Positions 1-6,153 of a DNA stretch of 6,153 bases are shown one piece after another. Source of the DNA: Candidatus Hodarchaeota archaeon (lineage in GTDB: Archaea; Asgardarchaeota; Heimdallarchaeia; Hodarchaeales; YT1-057). The notes beneath the pieces were generated by a model. The model was given only the letters and a program-made list of their open reading frames with translations, searched no databases and was not told the DNA's origin. The position numbers and the translations under genes were made by a program. Numbering within the stretch: position 1 is the first letter of the stretch; each line of letters starts with the position of its first letter. The stretch is from contig JAEOTI010000208.1 of assembly GCA_016839955.1 (NCBI GenBank), forward strand, positions 1 through 6,153. The letters run 5' to 3'.

Positions 1-516
1 ATATCCCTATCTAATGCGAAACTAGAACAAACCTCAAAATTCGATTTAATCTCTCTATTAAAGACAAGTATGAGTGGTTGGTTCCCAGAAAAACCCCCTA
101 CTCTTCGGGGAGTAGACTCTCGGTCACAAATTGTGTTAAGATGTGACCGTCATTGGACTAGAATTCTTCTTGACCGAGTTGCTTACCACTTAAACAATGA
201 TTTTACTCACAGCGGAGAACTTGAAGTTCAGGTGGATTTAGAAACGTCCACAGAACCACCATCAATCCGTATTTCAGTTAGTATAAGTCATGCAAAGGGT
301 ATTATAAGAAAAGAAGAAGCAATTCCACATATTTCTTTAGATTTAATGGGAAGTATTTCTCAAAAGCTAGGTGGGCATTTTTGGGTAGATATGGATAAAA
401 AACTTGAAGCTAGACAATTCGAATCTGATGAAAGGTTTCCAGATCGAACAACAGAGATTCGGAATTTCAATAAAATTACATTTTCTTTGATACTACCTGG
501 GGACCGGATTAACTGA
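1..516 (+). CDS. Histidine-kinase-like protein, C-terminal part with degenerate HATPase domain (5' end outside window)
   Basis: The reading frame is open from the first base to the TGA at 514-516, so this is the last 171 residues of a longer protein. An ATG at 70 is inside the domain linker and is unlikely to be the true start. The order of elements matches the end of a two-component sensor kinase: a linker (NAKLEQ, then FDLISLL), the segment CDRHWTRILLDRV in place of the usual D-x-x-R-L-x-Q-V-L helix, a beta strand after HSGELEVQV, a KGI remnant of the G1 box near residues 96-101, and KLGGHFWV near residue 122 where kinases have MGG-x-I-x-V. The tail TFSLILPGD matches the final strand T-F-x-F-x-L-P. 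The N-box asparagines are replaced by Val60 and Leu64 (numbering from the window start), the G1 Asp is Ser96, and the G2 glycines are missing. ATP binding is therefore doubtful, and the protein may be a pseudokinase or scaffold. The family call is pattern-based; the sensor part is not visible. Confidence 0.6.
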   Translation: MSLSNAKLEQTSKFDLISLLKTSMSGWFPEKPPTLRGVDSRSQIVLRCDRHWTRILLDRVAYHLNNDFTHSGELEVQVDLETSTEPPSIRISVSISHAKGIIRKEEAIPHISLDLMGSISQKLGGHFWVDMDKKLEARQFESDERFPDRTTEIRNFNKITFSLILPGDRIN

Positions 517-591
517 AAATCCTGTTATATTGTTAGTTTTTGAGTAATAGATCTTTAGCTTTCTTAGTCTCAACTTCAAAGATTATAGCCT

Positions 592-643
592 TCTAGTTTG
601 TCTCTTTTTTCTTCAATTTCAATAAGGCATTATCTAAACTAGA
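592..643. terminator. Possible termination region between convergent genes
   Basis: The 140-base spacer between the two converging stop codons (517-656) holds an 8-base inverted repeat, TCTAGTTT at 592-599 and AAACTAGA at 636-643. A T-rich run with six consecutive Ts lies between the arms, around 604-612. A run of five Ts also sits near 536-541, soon after the rightward gene. T-tracts suit archaeal termination on the plus strand. The long loop (36 bases) and short AT-rich arms make a bacterial-type hairpin weak. I see no small gene in the spacer. Confidence 0.25.
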
Positions 644-656
644 TTGTTTTGAATTA

Positions 657-2129
657 CTAAGCTGATAATTCAGCCATTCGACTAATGACATTCAGGAGTA
701 CGTTCCATACCAATTGAGTGCTTTGAATATAAACACGTTCATTAGGTGAATGTACATCTTTAATCTCCGGTCCCATGGACACAATTTGAAGTTTCGGACT
801 GAGACGAGTGAATAGACCGCACTCTAACCCTGCATGCATTGCTTTCAACTCTACATCTCTACCAAGAAGAGTGGAATATTCTTCTTTAACTATCTGTAAA
901 AATGGAGCTTGTAGGTTTGGTTTCCACCCTGGATAGCTTGGACCTAATGTGACAAGGGCTGTATGACTTTCACCAAGTTCTTTAATCTCGTTTCGAACCC
1001 GATTTAATTCTTCCGTAATAGCACTTCGTGTACTACAAGCAATTTCAACACCCTCTGGGTGAACTTTGACAATAGCTAGGTTATTTGAAGTTTCAACAAG
1101 GTTTTCAATATCAGGATTGAAACTTTGAGGTCCATGAGGTATTGCAGAAAGTAAGCTTAACATGAAATTTGTTTCTTCTAAAGAGTATGATTCTTCAACG
1201 GAAGCTTCTTTGATTGAGATCATAAGCTTTGTGTCTTCTGCAAGTCGTTTAACAAGTCTCTCTTCTTTCCAACGTTCTAATATAGTTAAAACTTTTTGTA
1301 TTTCACTTTTTGGAAACATAAAGGTCGCAGAAGCATTACGAGGGATTGCATTATGAGCAGTGCCTCCATTAAAATAACTGAGGACAATAGGGACGTCATC
1401 ACGTACTGATACAAGCCCATCGACAAGAATTTTTATCGCAGAAGAACGTGGTCTGTGAATATCAATTCCTGAGTGGCCTCCAACGAGACCAGAAACTTCG
1501 ATAATCAAAGCAGAATATTGTGAATAGTGCTGTTTTGGCATTTTTAAGAATAATTTAACATCTCCTCCACCCGCACTACTTATTGTGATAATTCCATGGT
1601 CCTCACTATCAAGGTTTAAAAGAAAATCTCCTGTAAAGAAATTTTCTTCAAGAGCAAATGCTCCAGTAAGTCCAGTTTCTTCATCAACGGTAAAGAGAAG
1701 CTCAAGTGGACCATGCTTAACATTAGGAGACATCACAACAGCCAATGCCATAGCCATTCCGATTCCATTATCAGCTCCTAATGTAGTGTCTACTGCTGTA
1801 ACATATGGGCCAAATTTATCAGAAGAATCATCAATAACTTTCATTGAAATAGGGTCTTCATCAAAATTATGATTACTGTCTGGAGTTTTTTGACAGACCA
1901 TATCCAAATGTCCTTGAAGAACCAAAATAGGCCAGGACTCACAACCTTCCTTAGCGGGGATCTTTATAACTATATTGCCGACTTTGTCTTCTTTAAACTT
2001 CAAATTATGGTCTTCTGCCCATGTACGACACCAACCTCGAATTTTCTCTTCCCTCTTTGAAGGACGAGGGATTTTCGAAATTTCATCGAACATTTTCCAG
2101 ACAATCTGTGGTTCAAGGTCTTTGATCAC
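657..2129 (-). CDS. pepD: Aminoacyl-histidine dipeptidase (PepD-type, M20C metallopeptidase)
   Basis: This is a cytosolic two-metal (usually zinc) dipeptidase that splits Xaa-His and a broad range of other dipeptides in the last step of peptide breakdown. The M20C signatures are present. Numbered from an upstream TTG at 2162, they are VLQGHLDM (metal ligand His85, catalytic Asp87), LGADNGIG (bridging Asp131), VDEETG (catalytic Glu161, ligand Glu162), NLDSED (ligand Asp185), VGGHSG before the lid domain (His230), MHAGLECGL (443-450) and GPEIKDVHSPNE (last ligand His471). All expected metal ligands are intact, there is no signal peptide, and the length is close to the roughly 485 residues of E. 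coli PepD. I prefer the GTG at 2129 (490 residues). It follows GGAAGGA by six bases and begins IKDLEPQIVW, which lines up with the E. coli N-terminus. The TTG at 2162 would add 11 residues and overlap the upstream gene by 8 bases. The stop is TAG. The gene probably shares a transcript with the hydrolase just upstream. Confidence 0.93.
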   Translation of the reverse strand: MIKDLEPQIVWKMFDEISKIPRPSKREEKIRGWCRTWAEDHNLKFKEDKVGNIVIKIPAKEGCESWPILVLQGHLDMVCQKTPDSNHNFDEDPISMKVIDDSSDKFGPYVTAVDTTLGADNGIGMAMALAVVMSPNVKHGPLELLFTVDEETGLTGAFALEENFFTGDFLLNLDSEDHGIITISSAGGGDVKLFLKMPKQHYSQYSALIIEVSGLVGGHSGIDIHRPRSSAIKILVDGLVSVRDDVPIVLSYFNGGTAHNAIPRNASATFMFPKSEIQKVLTILERWKEERLVKRLAEDTKLMISIKEASVEESYSLEETNFMLSLLSAIPHGPQSFNPDIENLVETSNNLAIVKVHPEGVEIACSTRSAITEELNRVRNEIKELGESHTALVTLGPSYPGWKPNLQAPFLQIVKEEYSTLLGRDVELKAMHAGLECGLFTRLSPKLQIVSMGPEIKDVHSPNERVYIQSTQLVWNVLLNVISRMAELSA

Positions 2130-2135
2130 GTGATT

Positions 2136-2142
2136 TCCTTCC
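2136..2142 (-). promoter_or_regulatory. Shine-Dalgarno site that supports the GTG start of pepD
   Basis: Read on the minus strand, GGAAGGA is followed by AATCAC and then GTG at 2129-2127. That is a good match to the 3' end of 16S rRNA at normal spacing. No comparable purine run precedes the TTG at 2162, so this site decides the start codon. It lies in the 25 bases between the hydrolase stop and the GTG, which suits translation of a second gene on a shared message. Confidence 0.6.
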
Positions 2143-2154
2143 GTATCAACCGAC

Positions 2155-3006
2155 TTATTCAAAAATCCATTCAGCTACTTCTGTTTTTCGGTAAATTGGA
2201 GGATAACTTAGAAATTCAAATTCAAATCCAAAGTTTCGTTTAAGCCATTCAATTAATTCTGATGATAAATTTTGCCATTTATGGGTGTCCATATGACAAG
2301 CATGAAATAATTTCTGATCAAATTCAGGAACTGAATGTATTTCTGTCTCTCCAAACATTGCGCTTTCAGCAGGAACGACAATATCTTCTAATGCTATACC
2401 ATTACGCCATTTCAGATATGGACAAAGGCATGGTTGTTTATTCAGCTTTGTTAGAAGATTAGTTCCCCGTAGCATTTGAAAAAAAGGTCGTTGGAAACTC
2501 TTCTGAAATGATTCCCAACCTAAAGATTTTAACAAATTCTCGACAGATTTTATCCATTCTGGATCCAAACGACCAAATAATCCACCCGGTGAATATCCAT
2601 GGTTAGGAGTAGCCAGTAGAGTTACATCCTCTAGATGTGGAGTACTTAGAAACCCTGGTACTTCTGGAAGAAGATTTTCTGTGGTAATAATTCTAGCGAG
2701 TAATCCACCCATAGAATGACATACAAGTTTAATCTTCTGTTGTTTTTTCTGAATAATATACCTAATTGCTTTATGAAGGTCCTCAATTGCTAAATCTATA
2801 ATATCTCCGGATATTGGATCCGAAAGATCAAGAGTCCATGGATCATATCCATTCTCCGATGATAATGTTACAAATCCTTTTCCATCATTATGATCAAACC
2901 AAATATTTGATGATGAGTTGAATCCATGAACAAATAACACTGGTGATCCTGAATTTGGTTTATGGTTCTCAATCAGGGCTGTTCCTTGGCTTACTTTGAT
3001 TTTCAT
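2155..3006 (-). CDS. Alpha/beta hydrolase, lipase/esterase-like
   Basis: This 283-residue protein has the serine-hydrolase fold of intracellular lipases and esterases. Strand VLFVHGFNSSSN (residues 23-34) carries the HGF oxyanion-loop motif. LVCHSMGGLLAR (94-105) is the nucleophile elbow with Ser98; its first position is Cys where the common G-x-S-x-G has Gly. LLATPNHG (130-137) is the strand that usually follows in triacylglycerol-lipase-like members. DIVVPAESA (208-216) offers the likely acid Asp208, and FHACHMDTH (234-242) offers the His, most likely His235 or His238. There is no signal peptide or membrane segment, so it should act in the cytosol. The ATG at 3006 has AAGGA eight bases upstream. 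The gene is the first of a leftward pair with pepD and is divergent from citF. The substrate cannot be told from sequence; a lipid ester, thioester or PHB-type ester are all possible. Confidence 0.85.
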   Translation of the reverse strand: MKIKVSQGTALIENHKPNSGSPVLFVHGFNSSSNIWFDHNDGKGFVTLSSENGYDPWTLDLSDPISGDIIDLAIEDLHKAIRYIIQKKQQKIKLVCHSMGGLLARIITTENLLPEVPGFLSTPHLEDVTLLATPNHGYSPGGLFGRLDPEWIKSVENLLKSLGWESFQKSFQRPFFQMLRGTNLLTKLNKQPCLCPYLKWRNGIALEDIVVPAESAMFGETEIHSVPEFDQKLFHACHMDTHKWQNLSSELIEWLKRNFGFEFEFLSYPPIYRKTEVAEWIFE

Positions 3007-3037
3007 TTCAAATATCCTTCAATATAAATTTTGAAAT
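3005..3037. repeat. Inverted repeat around the hydrolase start site
   Basis: ATTTCAAA at 3005-3012 and its exact reverse complement TTTGAAAT at 3030-3037 are 17 bases apart. On the leftward message the loop holds the ribosome binding site (GAAGGA, 3020-3015) and one arm runs into the first two bases of the ATG. It could be an operator for a dimeric regulator or a weak hairpin affecting translation. In DNA this rich in A and T, an 8-base repeat may also arise by chance. Confidence 0.25.
3015..3020 (-). promoter_or_regulatory. Shine-Dalgarno site of the alpha/beta hydrolase gene
   Basis: GAAGGA on the minus strand, eight bases before the ATG at 3006-3004, supports that start codon. With the similar site before pepD, it shows that this genome uses Shine-Dalgarno initiation for at least some genes. 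Confidence 0.55.
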
Positions 3038-3098
3038 CATTTAAGATTCAAACTTGTCAATTGAAAAAGTAATTCTTATCACCCATAAATGAACCTCA

Positions 3099-4646
3099 AT
3101 GCGAGTCAGAAATGCTATAGGACGGAAAATCCCCTTAAAATTATTTAATAAGGAATATAAACCATATCAGGGTCCATATACTACTCCACCTATGAACAGG
3201 ACAAAATATGGACGAAAATACAAACATAATATTACTCGGGAAAGAACTATATTTGATTCTTTAGACAAATTATTCTCAAAAGAACTTAAATTGCGAGATG
3301 GAATGTGTATTAGTTTCCACCACTGTTTAAGATTTGGGGATTATGTTATTAATATGGTATTGGATAAAATAGCTTCTTATGGAATTAAAAACGTAATTCT
3401 TGCTTCAACAGCTCTGTTTCCTAATCATGAACCGCTCCTAGAACATGTAAAGAGTGGAGTTATTGGAGAAATTTCAGGAAGTATGAATGGTCCAATTGGA
3501 AAAGCAGTATCTACTGGAAAAGTTACTATTCCAACAAGTTTACGCTCTCACGGAGCACGGGCAAGAGCGGTTGAATGTGGTGATTTGCATATTGATGTAG
3601 CATTTGTAGCTGCTAGTACCTGTGATGAATATGGAAATATGAATGGATGTCAAGGTCCTAGTGCATTTGGTGCAAATGGTTTTGCTAATGATACTGATTC
3701 AGTTTATGCAGATACAGTTGTAGTAATTACAGACAATCTTCTCACTACCGAACCAGTTTATCCAGTGAGCATTAAAGGTTCAAATGTAGATTATATTGTG
3801 ACTGTCGATCATATAGGAGACCCCAAAAAAATAGTTGCGGGTTCTTTAGGTAGAACTATTAACGAAAAACATTTAACCATTGCAAAACAAGTTATACAAA
3901 TTGCTGAAGCTGCAGGATATGTGAAAAACGGGATGTCATTTCAAGCAGGTGCTGGAGGAGTATCGCTTGCTGCTACACAATTTTTAAATGAACATATGAC
4001 TGAAAAGAATCTTACTGGTTCATTTCTTCATGGTGGAACCACTGCAGCCGCTGTTGAACTCCTTGAAGCGGGCTTGTTTAATAGAATCTATGATGGTCAA
4101 TCATTTGACTTAGTTGCTGCAAATTCACTTCGGAATAATCCTTGTCATATTGAAAGCTCAGCAGACAACTCCTATAATATCTGGAAACCAGGGGGACCAA
4201 TTGCAAGTTATGTTGATGTTGTTGCGTTAGGAGCGACTGAGGTCGATGTTAATTTTAATGTGAATGTAAATACTTTTTCGAATGGTATCTTAGCTAATGG
4301 GATTGGGGGACATACAGATGCTGCAGCTGCTCGATTAACAGTGATTACCTGTCCTTTAGCAAGAAAAGTCCCAATTGTTATTGATAATGTAACTAATGTT
4401 TCTACTCCTGGCGATATGGTTGATATTATAATTACTGATGGTGGAATTGCGGTAAATCCAAATCGTTTAGATTTAAAGAAAAAGCTAACAAAAGCTGATA
4501 TTGAAATTAGAAGTATTACAGACCTACGTGATGAAGCCTATAGTTTAGCATCTCCAGTTGAGCCAGAATTTTCTGATGAAGTATGTACAGCTGTGGAATA
4601 TCGCGATGGAACTCTTCTTGATGTTATACGCAGAGTGAAAGATTAA
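3099..4646 (+). CDS. citF: Citrate lyase alpha subunit (citrate:acetyl-ACP transferase)
   Basis: CitF is the transferase subunit of citrate lyase. It swaps acetate for citrate on the CoA-like prosthetic group of the acyl carrier subunit CitD; CitE then cleaves citryl-ACP to oxaloacetate and acetyl-ACP. The protein has 515 residues against about 510 in E. coli and matches the family end to end: NAIGRKIP (5-12), PYQG (22-25), ISFHHCLRFGDYVINMV (71-87), SHGARARAVE (150-159), CDEYGNMNG (175-183), SFQAGAGG (280-287), DGQSFD (332-337), EVDVNFNVNV (381-390), GGH (403-405), TPGDMVDI (436-443), AVNPNR (451-456) and a C-terminal YRDGTLLDVI. It has two CoA-transferase-like halves and is probably cytosolic. 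The ATG at 3099 is supported by the conserved N-terminal motif and by an in-frame stop just upstream at 3090-3092. I see no Shine-Dalgarno site, so it may be leaderless or weakly initiated. No citD, citE or accessory cit gene flanks it. Another family I CoA-transferase role is possible but less likely given full-length similarity. Confidence 0.92.
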   Translation: MRVRNAIGRKIPLKLFNKEYKPYQGPYTTPPMNRTKYGRKYKHNITRERTIFDSLDKLFSKELKLRDGMCISFHHCLRFGDYVINMVLDKIASYGIKNVILASTALFPNHEPLLEHVKSGVIGEISGSMNGPIGKAVSTGKVTIPTSLRSHGARARAVECGDLHIDVAFVAASTCDEYGNMNGCQGPSAFGANGFANDTDSVYADTVVVITDNLLTTEPVYPVSIKGSNVDYIVTVDHIGDPKKIVAGSLGRTINEKHLTIAKQVIQIAEAAGYVKNGMSFQAGAGGVSLAATQFLNEHMTEKNLTGSFLHGGTTAAAVELLEAGLFNRIYDGQSFDLVAANSLRNNPCHIESSADNSYNIWKPGGPIASYVDVVALGATEVDVNFNVNVNTFSNGILANGIGGHTDAAAARLTVITCPLARKVPIVIDNVTNVSTPGDMVDIIITDGGIAVNPNRLDLKKKLTKADIEIRSITDLRDEAYSLASPVEPEFSDEVCTAVEYRDGTLLDVIRRVKD

Positions 4647-4815
4647 ACTACTGGAATGGAAAACTTCAATCTAATAAAGAAAAGATTTTGAACAACATAT
4701 CAAGAGGAAATAGCATAAAATTCGATAATTGATAGAAATTCAAAAGGCAGCCTTGAAAACCAGTTCCACTAATAATGTCTTAAGTTGAGTATCAGCTTGG
4801 AAAGTTTGTGATTTC
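4647..4815 (+). other. Intergenic spacer between citF and the S8 protease gene
   Basis: This 169-base AT-rich stretch has no credible gene; the ATG at 4656 opens only an 11-codon frame. GCATAAAATTC around 4713-4723 is a loose TATA-like match about 95 bases before the protease GTG, so a separate promoter is plausible but unproven. There is no strong hairpin or long T-run behind citF, so read-through from citF into the protease gene cannot be ruled out. Confidence 0.35.
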
Positions 4816-6153
4816 GTGCCAAAATCCAGGTTCAAGAGTAAATTCTTGATAGTTTTTATCTTATTAGCTATTATAAGTCATATTTCCGTAAATATGAATC
4901 AATCGTTTGTTCCATTGAACTTATACTCTAGATCCAGTGAATTAGATAATAAACAAGTTTTTCAGACGACTAACAACTTAGATAGATCATTAAACGGTTT
5001 TGAATACCAAAATGATGAAAAAATAATGCCTTTTGTTATAAATATGAAATCCGGAATGACAAGTAATATTCTCAAGACTCTTCAGAAATTAGGAGTAAGA
5101 ATTGAAGGATTTTTACCACCAAATTCTCTTTTAACCTCTACATCTGAAGAAAATCGTAAAATTCTCTCCTCTTTTCCATTTGTAAAAAGTGTCGATCATT
5201 TTAAGATGTTTAAAGATCCAAATATTCTTAGTAATTTTGACAAAATAGAAAACTATGAGATTATTGTCATTCCCTCAGGAAAGACAAATACTGTTCCAAT
5301 TCGTAATATTGGGTTAAGTTCTCCTTTAGAGATTGATGAAAACGCGATTAAAGTAATTCAAAAAGTTCAAAAGCTTGGTGGAATAATCAATTGGGCTAGT
5401 CCTCGTCAATTATCTATTAACATTGACTCAAATTTGCTTTCAGAAATTATGTCTTTTCCAGAAATTCTAACAATAGAACCTAGCTATGATCCTACAATTC
5501 TATTAGATAATGTTCGAGCTGCTTATGATCTAGATTATTTAAATCAGACATTTGGTTTCAATGGAAGTGGAATTAAAGTTTCGGTACTTGATACTGGATG
5601 TTACTGGTCACATACAGAATTTGATGATTCAGGCATAACTGAACCTAATTTTGATGGTCAAATTTTTGGTTATTTATATGATAGTGCAGGATCCCTTAAC
5701 GATGGTCAAGGTCATGGTACAAAAGTATCAGGAGTTATTGGAAGTCTAGGAACAAATAATCCAACTGCTCAAGGCGTATCCCCTGGTGTTAAATTACTCA
5801 TTCAAGAACATGGTCTCCTTCCTTATACAGATGCCCCTTATTTTGGTCTATATGAGATTGCTAAAGATGCCTCTTTATTGGGAATCAATCTACAAAGTAA
5901 TAGTTGGGGAACATCTGAGTCGTTCCTTTTTGGTAAATATACTGGAAGTTCTCATGAGATCGATCGAGCTATATTAGAACTTGGTATTTCACTTATCTAT
6001 GCTGCAGGAAATTCGGGATCTGGATCTAAAACAGTTACACCCGAGGCAAGTGCAAAAAACAATATAGCAGTTGGGATGATAGACGATCATGGCACTATAG
6101 TTTTCACCGATGATACTTTAAAATCAGAAAGTAGTAGAGGGCCAACAGAGGAT
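4816..6153 (+). CDS. Secreted subtilisin-like serine protease (S8 family), 5' part; 3' end outside window
   Basis: The frame runs from a GTG at 4816 to the window end (446 codons), after an in-frame TGA at 4786-4788. The first residues form a clear signal peptide: a basic stretch PKSRFKSK, then FLIVFILLAIISHISV. The first in-frame ATG (4894) would remove it, so GTG is preferred; the nearest purine run, GGAAAG (4799-4804), is 11 bases away and weak. Residues about 75-235 look like a propeptide made of two similar I9-like modules. The catalytic domain starts near residue 250 with VSVLDTG (Asp259), then GQGHGTKVSGVIG (His300), SNSWG (near 387) and AAGNSG (oxyanion Asn399). The window stops at SSRGPTED (439-446), just before the G-T-S motif with the catalytic serine. 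The product should be exported, self-processed and degrade external protein. C-terminal domains cannot be judged. Confidence 0.9.
   Translation, partial: MPKSRFKSKFLIVFILLAIISHISVNMNQSFVPLNLYSRSSELDNKQVFQTTNNLDRSLNGFEYQNDEKIMPFVINMKSGMTSNILKTLQKLGVRIEGFLPPNSLLTSTSEENRKILSSFPFVKSVDHFKMFKDPNILSNFDKIENYEIIVIPSGKTNTVPIRNIGLSSPLEIDENAIKVIQKVQKLGGIINWASPRQLSINIDSNLLSEIMSFPEILTIEPSYDPTILLDNVRAAYDLDYLNQTFGFNGSGIKVSVLDTGCYWSHTEFDDSGITEPNFDGQIFGYLYDSAGSLNDGQGHGTKVSGVIGSLGTNNPTAQGVSPGVKLLIQEHGLLPYTDAPYFGLYEIAKDASLLGINLQSNSWGTSESFLFGKYTGSSHEIDRAILELGISLIYAAGNSGSGSKTVTPEASAKNNIAVGMIDDHGTIVFTDDTLKSESSRGPTED

Noticed and set aside
1162..2060. Three plus-strand open frames (1162-1356, 1585-1872, 1869-2060) opposite pepD
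   Set aside because: They lie fully antisense to a well-conserved enzyme, have no recognisable domain and no ribosome binding site that I can see; they are shadow frames.
2262..2462. Plus-strand open frame of 66 codons opposite the alpha/beta hydrolase
   Set aside because: It is antisense to the conserved C-terminal half of the hydrolase and shows no family features.
3021..3028. TTTATATT on the minus strand as a TATA box for the hydrolase gene
   Set aside because: It is only about 18 bases before the ATG, so an archaeal start site some 25 bases downstream would fall inside the coding sequence, and the gene has a Shine-Dalgarno site that needs a leader.
5786..5977. Plus-strand open frame of 63 codons
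   Set aside because: It is an alternative frame inside the S8 catalytic domain, between the His and Asn motifs; the S8 frame is clearly the coding one.
1..6153. CRISPR array, tRNA or rRNA gene, insertion sequence, phage or defence genes
   Set aside because: I found no regularly spaced repeats, cloverleaf-like sequence, transposase motif or defence-related domain on either strand.
6130..6153. Missing catalytic serine in the S8 protease read as an inactive enzyme
   Set aside because: The window ends just before the place where the G-T-S motif is expected, so the absence reflects the cut, not a mutation.

Overview
The window is AT-rich and gene-dense and carries five protein-coding genes, two of them cut by the window ends. 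The gene mix is a degenerate sensor-kinase ATPase tail, an M20C dipeptidase, an intracellular alpha/beta hydrolase, a citrate lyase alpha subunit and a secreted subtilisin-like protease. This mix, the AT-rich codon use, purine-rich Shine-Dalgarno sites before two of the genes, and the style of the S8 protease fit an AT-rich, peptide- and organic-acid-using archaeon. An Asgard (for example Heimdall-like) archaeon is my best guess, but an AT-rich bacterium cannot be excluded: PepD and CitF are both families best known from bacteria. No rRNA, tRNA or ribosomal-protein marker is present to settle this.

Layout. Positions 1-516 (+) are the 3' end of a histidine-kinase-like gene whose ATPase domain has lost the usual ATP-binding residues. 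It converges on a leftward two-gene cluster across a 140-base spacer. That cluster is an alpha/beta hydrolase (2155-3006, -) followed by an aminoacyl-histidine dipeptidase (657-2129, -). A 92-base divergent spacer separates the cluster from citF (3099-4646, +). After a further 169 bases comes the 5' part of a secreted S8 protease (4816-6153, +), which is cut just before its catalytic serine. No gene-free stretch exceeds 300 bases.

How they may work together. The secreted protease would supply external peptides, and the PepD-type enzyme would finish dipeptide breakdown inside the cell. The alpha/beta hydrolase is probably co-transcribed with the dipeptidase, but its substrate is unknown. CitF would exchange citrate onto the citrate lyase acyl carrier protein, yet no citD, citE, citC, citX or citG lies next to it, so its partners must be elsewhere or its role has changed. 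These links are inferred from families and adjacency only. I see no strong evidence for a new multi-gene system. The points most worth a second look are the degenerate ATPase domain, the solitary citF, and the duplicated propeptide of the S8 protease.
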